Positions 54,498 through 64,000 of a stretch of DNA of 64,000 nt are shown here, in pieces. Position numbers and translations under genes: made by a program. The first letter of the stretch is position 1; each line of letters starts with the position of its first letter. This DNA is from Cepaea nemoralis (lineage: Eukaryota; Mollusca; Gastropoda; Stylommatophora; Helicidae): NCBI GenBank assembly GCA_014155875.1, contig JACEFZ010015036.1:1-64000 (forward strand), written 5' to 3'. The notes beneath the pieces were generated by a model, which saw only the letters and a list, made by a program, of their open reading frames with translations, did no database searches and was not told where the DNA came from.

Positions 54498-54757
54498 AAA
54501 TTGACAAACTTTGAGCATGTAATAAAATGTGAATGTCTGGATAAGATCATTATGGAGGGAAGTGTGCTGGGGAAGAAGAGAAAAGGCAGATCACAACATA
54601 CATGGATTCAAGATGTGATAGATAATTTACACATAACGGCAACAAAGGGAGGACATCTGGCTTATGGCAGCGCACAATTATGAAAGACTTATGGAGGGAA
54701 AATTCTGCTCAGGACAACCAGCTAGATGATGATGATGATGATGTTGATGATGATGAT
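54498..54757 (+). mobile_element. RTE-L 3' end with ATG-type tail
   Basis: It codes NFEHVIKCECLDKIIMEGS, LGKKRKGRSQHTWIQDVID and HLAYGSAQL, an RTE C-terminal domain. It ends in gatgatgatgatgatgttg repeats that abut Repeat X copy 2. Confidence 0.72.
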
Positions 54758-56004
54758 GTTGAACAAAGGTCAAAGTTCGCTGTGAAGACATCTACCATGT
54801 ACGGACAACAACGACATTTAGGTAATCTTGTGTGAATGTGTTTACCGTAAGAAAGTAAATGTGGGATATTTTTGGGATATTTGTTGGATTTTAGGCGTAA
54901 TGACATATCAGCTTGCTTAGTTTCGGTGTTGATAATGTGTGCCTCTTCCATGGATCCCGGTAACACACGAAAGGAGAAACACTTTATATTTCTTTTATGC
55001 CATTGCCCTATCCTGTTCAACCTCAGAAGCTAAGTTATATTCAGGGTCCATCCCCTGGCTCGGATCTTGTGAATGAGTCAGCCAGAAATAAGATATTAAT
55101 TTGAAGGTGATTGTTACACAAAGTGGGTAACTACTCAAATGTGCGCCTTTACTTTAAAAAATTCAGTTATGTCCTTTAACGAGCTTTTTAGTAAGATGTG
55201 TATCATTGATGCGATTTGGCTTCTAAAATTTATGGAATTCGTTTTCTGTTTAAAATCTACTAGAAAAACAACCTTTTAGGGAACATTTATTGAACAAGTA
55301 AAGAACCCTTATCAAGTCACGAAGTGGGGGTCAGTATGGCCGATTGGATAAGAACGCTATCTCTTAAACTTCCGGTGTGCTGATGCCGAGATAGCGGGTT
55401 CAACCCTACACCGGTCAGTTGGACTAAAACGTTGACTTCCGGTCCGTGACTTCGGGATGCAAATTACAAGAAACTCAAAAGTCGGAGGGGGTTAGCCTAA
55501 TGGCGAGGGACACTGGTAATATGGAAATTTAATCCACACGCAACAACCAATCCAGTGCACTGAAAGTTATTAATAGCACGTGTATGGTCTACGCTTGAGT
55601 TCAATGAGAGCTAACGTAAACAAGGAGCCATGAATCATACTGGGTATATGCCACTAGCCAGATAATGCTGGTAGCCCAATCGGCGCTCAAAGAGCAATGT
55701 AGTCCATGTCACACAAGTCACTTTTATTTCCCAGAACATATTTGGTACACTTGTTAGCCTGGGTCGACGTGGGAGACCGAGTCAATTTGTAAAATAATAC
55801 CTGCCTCGAAAGGGATTTGAACAGAAGACCCCCAGGTCTAGGCAAGAGTGCTTGATACTCACGTATCGTGGGTTGAGTTGAACGTTTATGTGATTAGTGC
55901 AAATATGGCAATATTCGCATCATTGTGGTAAGTTTTTAGTTACATTTATTTTTTGTTTAATTTCACTTTGATAACTACACACCTTTGCCAACGTTCCTAA
56001 GCAC
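54758..56004 (+). repeat. Repeat X, uncharacterised dispersed repeat (copy 2)
   Basis: Colinear with 14390-15895 and clearly similar throughout, but lacking the SINE-2: at about 55286 the sequence runs directly from acatttatt into aagtaaagaaccc. The Pol III-like head is at about 55330-55410. It is interrupted at 56005 by RTE-C. Confidence 0.82.
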
Positions 56005-56006
56005 AC

Positions 56007-57466
56007 TTTCTTCTTCTTCTTCAGCGTTCCGAGCCATTGAGGTTCTTTGCTGCAGATACAATCCGTCTCCATTCGTCTCTCTGGTGGACGTTCTCTTGCC
56101 AGTCGTTGATTCCAAGTGCTTGTAGGTCTGTATATGTATTATCTCTCCACCGTCTTCTTGGTCTACCTCGGGGTCTACGGTCATTTATTTCCTGAGTGTA
56201 AGCGAGTTTTGTTTCCCTATTATCTTCAATTCTTTCTATATGCCCCAGCCATTGTAGTCTATTAGCCTTCATGATACCAGTGATTAGCGGGGACTTAAAC
56301 AGATCATAAATGTCTTTGTTACTTCTTCTTTTCCACTCTCCACTTTGTGTATCCCTAATGGGTCCAAAGATGCGTCTTAAAATTTTGTTCTCAAAGGTTT
56401 GTAACAAGGCTTCGTCTCCTTTCGTTGTACTCCAGGTTTCAGAGCCATACAGCACAACTGGTCTGATCAGTGTTTTGTATATTGTGATTTTGGTGTTACG
56501 AGATAGCGCCTTTGATTTTAGTAGATGTTGTAGTGCATAGTATATCTTATTTCCAGAGTTGATTCTAGTTTGTATTTCTTCCCTTATGATGTTGGAGCAG
56601 TTGAAGATTGTACCCAGGTATTTGTGTGTTTCCGTTCTTTTAATGGTCATATTATCTATTTGTATGTGGCCAGAGTTTTTAGCCATTCCGTCTCTTGAAA
56701 TTACCATATATTCTGTCTTATCTTGGTTGATAACCACCCCATCTGTTGGGCTTTTTCCTTTAAGTGAGTCAATATTTCCAATGTCTTTTGTTCACTTTGC
56801 CCTATAATATCTATATCATCTGCATAACCAAGCAGCTTGGATGTTCCTCCAATATCACATTCCTCCTTTACCTTCCTTACAACTTTCTCTAGAGCCAGAT
56901 TGAAGAGTAGCGGCGATAGTGCATCACCCTGTTTCAAGCCAGATGTTATTTGGAAAGGGTCTGATTTCCTGCCTTTATATGTTACTATATTATAAGTATC
57001 TTCCATGCATAGTTTGGTCATGTTGATTAACTTCCTTGGTATTCCAAATTCCTGCATAGCATTCCATAGACTATTCCTATGGACACTATCATAAGCCTTT
57101 TTAAAATCCACAAAAATGTTATGGAGATCTCTTTTATATTCCCAATTTTTCTCGGCTATTTGTCGTAAGATAAATATCTGATCTATTGTTGATCTGTTTT
57201 GTCTAAAACCCGCCTGGTAGTCACCTAATATGTCTTCTGAATATGGTTTTAGTCTATTTAGTAATACTGCAGACAGTATCTTATAGCTTGTGGACAGTAG
57301 TGATATTCCTCTATAATTGTCACATTGGAACTTGTCTCCTTTCTTAAAGATAGGTATCAATAATGACTCTTTCCAGTAATGGGGTAATTCTTCTGTCCTC
57401 CAGATTTTTATTATTAGTTCGTACAGCTTTAGATGTAATGCATGGCCACCTGCCTTTGTCATCAAC
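56007..57466 (-). mobile_element. RTE-C non-LTR retrotransposon (copy 2)
   Basis: Nearly identical to 548-1870 and about 120 bp longer at the 5' side. It ends in about four GAA units abutting Repeat X. The 5' side stops at 57466, directly at the presumed LTR-2 edge. No matching target duplication is seen there, so the rest of RTE-C may lie beyond the LTR element. Confidence 0.85.
56021..57464 (-). pseudogene. RTE-C reverse transcriptase ORF2 (partial, one frameshift)
   Basis: The reading begins KAGGHALHLKLYELIIKIW and ESLLIPIFKKGDKFQCDNYR, adding the upstream RT block missing from copy 1. It then shows the same AGFRQNRSTIDQIF, FVDFKKAYDSV, SGLKQGDALSPLLF and YADD motifs. A one-base deletion near 56735, in the sequence atgggg-tggtt relative to copy 1, shifts the frame. 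The C-terminal 238 residues are open. The residues before KAGG belong to flanking sequence. Confidence 0.85.
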
Positions 57467-60223
57467 CGATGGCTCAGGCATTCCGGGATACTTCGCTCGC
57501 ACCACACAAAAAGACTTGTTAGTCGTACGAGAGGAATACACATTTTATTGCCACTGGCTCTTTGCATCACATCAATGTACAACAAACAGTCGCTAACAAA
57601 TCACACAAGACTAAATGCACAGAATTGCCTATCACTAGTCGTTTCCTAACCCTATTGCTAATCTATCTACTCCGCTAACGAAATAAGCATCGACACTAAG
57701 CGATGCTCTCACTAAGAAGTCTGTGTCCCGTCTGATCACTCCTCCCGTCCTGTTTACACAGTACGCGGAAGGACTTGGGGCGCACTACGGCTTTTGCGTG
57801 CGCCATCACTCAGCACGCTAGAGTAGTGGCCTTACAGTTTAGTTCTCCGTGTCTATCACGTTGGCGTGATCATGCCGTGACCAGAGTGCTTACTCTCTGG
57901 CTGACATCTCCGTGTCCCATGAGAGAACTATATCATAGTTCCCCTTCTTACTTCTTCCCTACCCCTACCCTGCCCTCATGTAGGGGCACTGGGTTACCTC
58001 TATTCTACTTGAGGTAGACCACTCTTTCAGGGTGGTCTTCATTCCTGAGTCTTTGACACACACCCTCCCCTCCTGTGTTGCGTTACAAACTTTGACTCAT
58101 GGTTGTGACGCAAGAGGTTTCTAAAATATTAGTGTATCTAATTTTTGTCAAAGACTACTAATAACTTGGTTCTGGGTAACTCAATAGACTTCTACTGACT
58201 ATTGTCACAGTGTAGTATCACTTTACTTGGCTACTGGTGATCGCCACAAACTTGTCTGGTTGGCGTGAGCCCTCTTCTCAATCGCAATATTATATTAATT
58301 AGAGGTTTGTCTGAACCGGACCATTGTCTTATAAGACCTGCCTTCAAATAGTAAATTAACTCACTACCCATACAAAGTTGACTTTCTTAGGGTCAACACA
58401 TGAATTGCTTCATGTCCCCCATATAATATTAAACAACCCTTGCACAAGCTGTGTGCGACAGGCTTTACCTATCTCGCTTCCGCGTGTAAAGTTATCTTCC
58501 ACTGTTAAGTTAGTGTTTCGTTGTCTATTGTGTCCCCTGACCCGGAGTTATATCCCTGTGTTCTTAAAAATGTAGGTGCTTTACCTGTGTGTTTTCCTGG
58601 TTGTTTGCATGTTTGAATCTAACTAATACTATAATTTAACTTCTAACATGTGTGTCTGTCTATCCATATGTATGTAAGTTAGTTTTCAAGTGCCATAATT
58701 CGGTTAAATGCGGCCACAAACAAGTGTATAACACTAATTCGTGACCACGTTTCCGTCTTATGAGACTTAAAATACTTTCTCTAAGTTTTACTCTAAACTA
58801 CACACACTACATTTGAGACAGCACATTTCAACATTGAAAGCAAACGCTTGACGCAGACAAATAATAAAAAGTCGCGCTGAGCGGCAGAAAAATCCGCTGG
58901 CTGCCTTCACTCTCCATTGTATATTTACCATTTTCTCTCACTTTCACACTTCTGTCACACATCTTTTATTTTCACACTTATTTAAAAACCCTGAAGTGAC
59001 ACTGTACAAGTTTAGCTCAGTTTTAAAAGAGTTGAGCTTCATGACAGTGCGTAGCTTACTGCACGAGTCATGTATTTACAAAATATTTACATGGATGAAA
59101 TAGGGTTGATAGTTTGTACCCTGATATTATTAAACGCTATATTCTATTGAAATACTAATACTAATACTCTAACTATGTATATTCTATGAATTAACCTAAT
59201 TATAGAATGTCTAAAAATTAACCTAATTTAAGGGAAGTAATCTAACTATCTATAAACATGAAAATGATGTGAGATGAGTTATGTATCTTTATGAAATGGG
59301 TAATGTGAAATGTAACAAAAATTCTAAATAATGTTTTTAATGTTTAAATGCAAAAAAAATATAATGGATATTTTTAATCTACATGGTATAGATAATGTAT
59401 GTCCATGTGTATAATCTTTTTATCCTATAAAATATAACCTAATTTTGTCCTAAATGATGAGTTTGTTAACGTGTTCATAAAGATGGAATGAAATAAAATG
59501 AAATTAAATGACTACATGGTGTTGTTCCTACCTTAAGCTTTTTATAGTAATATTTAATTCGCTGTTATTAAGTTTAAAGTACTATCCTAATCTACTTTTA
59601 TGCTAAGTAAGTGGGTAAATTAATGATTTATCTAAACTACAAAAAAAAATCTATTATATTCTCTAAATCTAATCTAATCTATATTAAAGTATCCTAAATA
59701 ACCTAAGTAACCTAACTATAATTTACCACTATCTTAAAACCGTTATATTACATATCACAATAAATATATATATACATGGTGTTTATCTACCTCAGGTTAG
59801 TGGTTGCCATAACGTATGGAAATTGCTTTCGTTGGCATAGTTTATATATACACACTTATCCTGGGTATACTAACTACATTACACAGTCATATTTGTGTCT
59901 TATGGGTAATCTTCCACTCGTCGAATTCGCTGATGTCGTAGACAAGTATCTTCGTGTCTGTTATTTTCACAATGTTCTGACACTGTTCTTATGTGATTAA
60001 CACAGGTGATTCACCGGAGCACAAATGGAGCATAGTAAGTAACGAGCTGTCTATGTACACACGGTGATTCCTTTGTTCTTGGCGCACAGTTCTTATTCTG
60101 CTGTCTACGGACACATGGTAGTTCATTGTTCTTAGCACACAGTCCTGATCCTGATGTCTATATATTCAATAGTATATTCTACACAGGATATATTCTAAGT
60201 GTACTACATTAACATTTGTTACA
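57467..60223 (-). repeat. Putative 3' LTR and flank of Gypsy element LTR-2
   Basis: This 2.7-kb region follows the RNase H stop. It starts on the minus strand with TGTAACAAATG five bases after that stop codon and could end in CA at 57467. A minus-strand AATAAA lies at 57544-57549, near the far end. There is no coding. With only one LTR in the window, the call rests on position, TG/CA ends and the poly-A signal. The polypurine tract is weak. Confidence 0.45.
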
Positions 60224-60227
60224 CTAC

Positions 60228-60684
60228 CTATTCATGTGGAATATCAGGTATTTCTACCTCAGATGGTCGACTAAGGGTATCAGCAAGAATGTTGTCCCTA
60301 CCCTTAATATGCTCTATACTAAAAGTATAATTCTGTAATATTAATGACCACCTGTAGATGCGGTCATTGCGATGTACCCCACTTTGTATGACCGTGATCG
60401 GGGAGTTGTCAGTCTGGACTACGAAGTGATTACCCGCCAGAAATCGATGCAACTTTCTCACCGAATAGATGGCGCTTAGGGCTTCCAACTCTGATATGGA
60501 ATATCTGGACTCAGCCGGTGTGATCTTGCGGCTCACGTAGCAAATCGGATGGAAGATGCCATCATAGAACTGGCCTAGTACTGCAGCGATGGAAATCCTG
60601 CTGGCATCTGTCCTAAGATAATAAACGAGCCTAGGATTAGGCAACCGGAGGATTGGTACATTACTAAATAGAATTTTCAATTTT
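60228..60684 (-). CDS. LTR-2 Gypsy Pol, RNase H part
   Basis: A frame of about 150 residues with LRLPNPRLVYYLRTDASRIS (first catalytic Asp), ICYVSRKITPAESRYSISE with the next ELEAL (Glu), FLAGNHFVVQTDNSPI (Asp) and HIKGRDNILADTLSRP (last Asp). This is a complete Ty3/Gypsy RNase H. It ends at a stop with no integrase after it. It is the 3' continuation of 62095-64000, separated by the RTE-F insertion; the 10-bp duplication tttcaatttt marks both junctions. Confidence 0.88.
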
Positions 60685-62094
60685 TAGTTAGTTAGTTAGT
60701 CTTTCCTCTTGAGCCTAAGGCGGCGCATAGGGCAGAAGTCCTGTCTCTCCATGCCTGGCGGTTCGCTGCTATCTGTTGTAGATCTTGGATAGTTACTTGG
60801 CCATTGAATGAGCCTTCTCTAATGATGGTTCTACGCAGGGTCTCTCTTGGTCTTCCCCGTTTTCTTTTCCCGACCGGTGACCATATGAGGGCTTGGTAGG
60901 GGAGTCTTGTCTTGTCCATTCTGAGTACATGGCCGATGTAGTTCCAACGGCGTCTTCTTATGAAATTGGATACTGTATCTTGCTTAGTCTCTTGTCTTAT
61001 TTGCGAATTGGTTCTGAAGTCTGTCCAGTGGATGTTTAGAAGTCTTCTAAGACATTTGTTCTCAAAATTGTCTAATTTTTTATCTAAAGCTACCGTTGAT
61101 TTCCAACTTTCACATCCATACGTTAACACTGGAATCACACAAGAGTTGAAGATTTTAAGTTTTGTGTGTTTGCTGAGTGTCTTTGACTTCCAGATGTTTG
61201 ACAGTTTATTGAAGGCACTAGATGCCAGTGCGATTCTAGATGATATTTCTGGTGTTGAGTCCCCTGTGGATGTCATTTTGCTTCCTAGGTATGTGAAGCT
61301 GTTGACTTTTTCAAGAACGTAGCTGTTCAATTTGGTCTCATCTGAACTGTTGGTAAGATCAATAGTCTTTGTTTTTGTGGTGTTAATTTGGAGACCAATT
61401 TGCCCTGAAACATTTTGGAGGTGGTTTATTTTCTCTTGGGCATCCGGATGTGTTGAACTCAAAAGTACTATGTCGTCGGCAAAGTCCAGGTCTTCTAGAA
61501 TTTTGTCAACCCAATGGATACCCATATTTGTGTTGCTTGTGCATTTGCGCATGACCCAATCGATAGCTATTTCAAAAAGCATCGGTGATAAGACACAACC
61601 CTGTTTCACTCCTGTTTCGACTGAGAACCAGTCAGAGTTGCCTGTTTCTGTTCTTACGCAGCAACGTGTCTCTTTGTAGAAAGATTTTATGACGTTGGTA
61701 TATTTGGTAGGAAAACCATAGATGTTAAGTAGATTCCAAAGTGAAGGACGGTGGATGCTGTCGAAGGCTTTTTGAAAGTCGACAAAGTTTGTGATTAATT
61801 TCGACTGGAATTCTACGGAGTCTTCAATGATTATTCTGAGGGTGAAAATGTGGTCTATGCATGACCGTTTTGGTCTGAAGCCTGCTTGTTCTTCTCTGAG
61901 CCTTTCATCTATCGCCTTTTTCAATCTCTCAAGTAACATGCTACAAAAAAGTTTTCCTGGTACTGACAATAGAGTGATACCACGCCAATTATTGCAATCA
62001 GACATATCGCCCTTTTTAGGCAGTTTGAAAATTACACCATCTTTCCACTGTTGTGGTGGGGATTCGCTTTGCCAGATTTCATTCATTTCATTCA
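60685..62094 (-). mobile_element. RTE-F non-LTR retrotransposon inserted in the Gypsy pol gene
   Basis: Flanked by the duplication tttcaatttt (60675-60684 and 62095-62104). It is 5'-truncated within the RT and ends on the minus strand in an (ACTA)n tail seen as ttagttagttag at 60685-60699. Its ORF is intact, so this is probably one of the youngest events in the window. Confidence 0.92.
60692..62094 (-). CDS. RTE-F reverse transcriptase (partial, intact frame)
   Basis: 467 residues are open. Motifs: EIWQSESPPQQWKDGVIFKL, NWRGITLLSVPGK (36-48), EEQAGFRPKRSCIDHIFTL (68-86), FVDFQKAFDSIHRP (104-117), GVKQGCVLSPMLF (162-174) and FADD (205-208). Then come VNSFTYLGSKMTSTGD, WNYIGHVLRMDKTRLPYQAL, GKRKRGRPRETLRRTI and a short Cys-containing end. 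The endonuclease and the first RT block are absent. The repeated MNEMNE at the start is filler at the 5' junction, not a real start. Enzyme activity is possible but there is no promoter. Confidence 0.88.
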
Positions 62095-64000
62095 TTTCAA
62101 TTTTGACAATGCAGAAATTAATAATGCATCTTTGACATCCAATTTTACTGATGCTTTTAAAACATTTGAAAATACACTTGTAATTTCAGCTAAGTTCGGT
62201 ATGAACTTGCTATAGTAATTTACTAAACCCAAAAGACTCCTGACCTGCTTCTTTGTTGCAGGCATGGTCAGGTTCATAATTTTAGTAATTATTCTATTGT
62301 CAGTTTTCAGTTGTCCTTGTGAAATGACATGACCCAAAAAATCAATTTCTTGTAGGCCCAATTCGACTTTGCTCGGTTTGACAGTGAGACCGAAGAGTCG
62401 CAACCTATCGAAGACATGTCTGAGTTTCAGTAAGTGTGTTGTCCAGTCATCTGTATGGACACAAATATCATCTATATATGTCACCGTATTCGTCACTGCA
62501 TGTAGTAAATCTCTAGTTAAGCGTACGAAAGTGGCAGGAGCATTACGGAGTCCGAAAGGAAGAAATCGCCACTTGTAAAGACCTAGAGGTGTGGAGAATG
62601 CATTAAGAAAGATAGATTGAGTCTGCATAGGGACCTGCCAATATCCCTTAGTAAGGTCTAATTTAGAGAAGATTTTGGAGGTGGACATATCAAGAATAAG
62701 ATCTTCGCAGGAAGGAATTGGCTCTGCGTCGATCTTAGTGACATTATTGAGTTTTCTGTAGTCCACACAAAGACGAATGGTGGAGTCTTTTTTCTTGACC
62801 TGGACGATTGGAAAGGAGTACTCAGATGTAGATTTTTGTATGATTCCACTAGCTTCTAAATTAAGAATTTCCTTACTTAGATTTTCTCTATAGCTAAGTG
62901 GGATAGAGTACGGCCTGCATTTGATAGGCTTCGAGTCCGAAAGAAGGATGGAGTGCTCGATCCTGTCCGTCCTACCTGGAATGTCGGAAAATATGTCCTT
63001 ATATTCATCCACTAATTCTATTATCTGTCGTCGTTGTTCTTCTGTCAGTCCGGTTTCTAACCGTATACAATCTAATGTCGCAGTCTTGTCTACAATTGGA
63101 ACGGGTAGTTCCATCCCGTCGTCGTCTACCTGATTCAGTACGGTTGTGGTACTAAGTGCGTTTTCTGTAATCTCACTAAGTGTATGCATCTCGTCGGATT
63201 TGCCAGTCTCGCTAACTAGTGTAGTTGCGTTGTGTACGTCTGTCGTCTCATCGATAGGTGTGGGTGCATTGTGTTCGTCTGTCTCTAATTCTGTCTCTTG
63301 TCGTGAAAAGTAGGGTTTCAACATGTTGATATGAAATATCTTTAAGTGTCCGTTTATCGATATTTCATAATCGACATCCGAAATTTTTCGTACCACTTTG
63401 AATGGCCCTTGCCATGAGGTCAATATTACATTCTGTTTGTCTGGAAGTAAAAGCAGTATGTCTTGATCTGGTTCAAGATCATTAGTTCTGGCACCTTTGT
63501 TGGGGCTGTGATGTTTGAGGATATCTGCACTGTTCACTGGAGTTAGTCCATTTTCCTCCTCCCAGGCGGATATTTCTTCATCTGTGTAGTGCCTTAGCTG
63601 GGGTAGACACCCAAGAATTAAATCAGTACAAGGGTTGTCTAGTATTGCACAAGTAAAGGTACCAGAAAGGAACGGGGTGTTTATACGGGCTCTTGTCAGA
63701 GGATAGGTTTCTATATTCCCAGAAAATGTACGGCATTTTACAGAGTCACCAGTATAATCCTTTGGATTAACAAGTTCCTTTTTCACACCAATAATAGAGC
63801 TCCCTCTGTCAAGCAAACATCGGCATGGCTTCTCATTGACCATTGCAGAGTGAAACAATAGATTGCCTCTGGAGGCTACAGCTGCATTTACATTCTCCAA
63901 GGAGGATGTTACAATATGTCCACATGTAAGTTTGCCGACTGCATGAAATTGGTGACATCGCTCACAATTGTCAAAGTTTAAAATATCGCTTACACAACAA
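62095..64000 (-). CDS. LTR-2 Gypsy Gag-end/Pol: zinc knuckle, protease, GPF module, reverse transcriptase
   Basis: Open from the window edge to the RTE-F junction. A Cys/His cluster (NCERCHQFHAVGKLTCGH) comes first, then protease with CRCLLDRGSSI, where the catalytic triplet is DRG instead of DTG/DSG. An integrase C-terminal module follows: DILLLLPDKQN, SWQGPFKVVRKI and FHINMLKPYF (about residues 147-198 from 63900). The RT comes after it: LCVDYRKLNNVTKID, FSKLDLTKGYWQVPM, LPFGLRNAPATF and TYIDDI (YIDD about 475-478), then DFLGHVISQG. The H2C2 and DDE parts of integrase are missing. Integrase remnants before RT are the Gmr1-like order. Unlike LTR-1, the RT is complete. Confidence 0.86.

Overview
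This is repeat-dense eukaryotic DNA from an invertebrate animal. The window has no operons and no bacterial-type genes. It carries many decayed non-LTR retrotransposons, tRNA-derived SINEs, Ty3/Gypsy elements with an unusual domain order, mariner and Helitron relics, long microsatellites and several large minisatellites. One host gene is visible in pieces. The element mix suggests a mollusc or another spiralian, but an arthropod cannot be excluded from sequence alone. Family labels (RTE-A to RTE-L, SINE-1 to SINE-4, Repeat X, MITE-P, MITE-T) are mine and group copies that resemble each other inside this window.

Host gene: a 138-bp internal exon (16391-16528) and a terminal exon (30530-31626) on the + strand are both bounded by good splice sites and share phase 1. 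They would encode the C-terminal part of a proline-rich, probably SH3-binding cytoplasmic protein that I could not identify. The intron between them (about 14 kb) is packed with nested transposons.

Layout. 1-7 kb: RTE-A carries an inserted RTE-C; a palindromic MITE carries a near full-length RTE-D, which itself carries a SINE-1. 7-16 kb: SINE-2 copies, a Helitron end, an RTE-A copy, a SINE with a triplicated head, a 1-kb TGGT-rich tract, RTE-B, and Repeat X with a SINE-2 inside. 16-31.6 kb: host exons and intron. One minus-strand RTE-B copy is split by at least four insertions, including a complete 6.9-kb LTR element with 1595-bp LTRs and a TCAAT duplication. 31.7-40 kb: RTE fragments, a MITE, a 49-bp minisatellite and an I-like LINE with RNase H and an inverted 5' segment. 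40-47 kb: 32-bp and 54-bp satellites, an internally deleted mariner, and a foldback element with a MITE in one arm. 47-54.7 kb: RTE relics, (TC)n, a 57-bp minisatellite and a mariner relic. 54.7-64 kb: apparent four-level nesting, with RTE-F in a Gypsy element, in RTE-C, in Repeat X.

The elements interact mainly by inserting into one another. Target-site duplications at many junctions allow parts of the order of events to be read. The most unusual items are the two Gypsy elements whose integrase-type modules precede the reverse transcriptase position, the filled/empty insertion pairs, and two minisatellites whose units carry splice-site consensus sequences. All identities rest on reading motifs and comparing copies by eye; no database search was possible.
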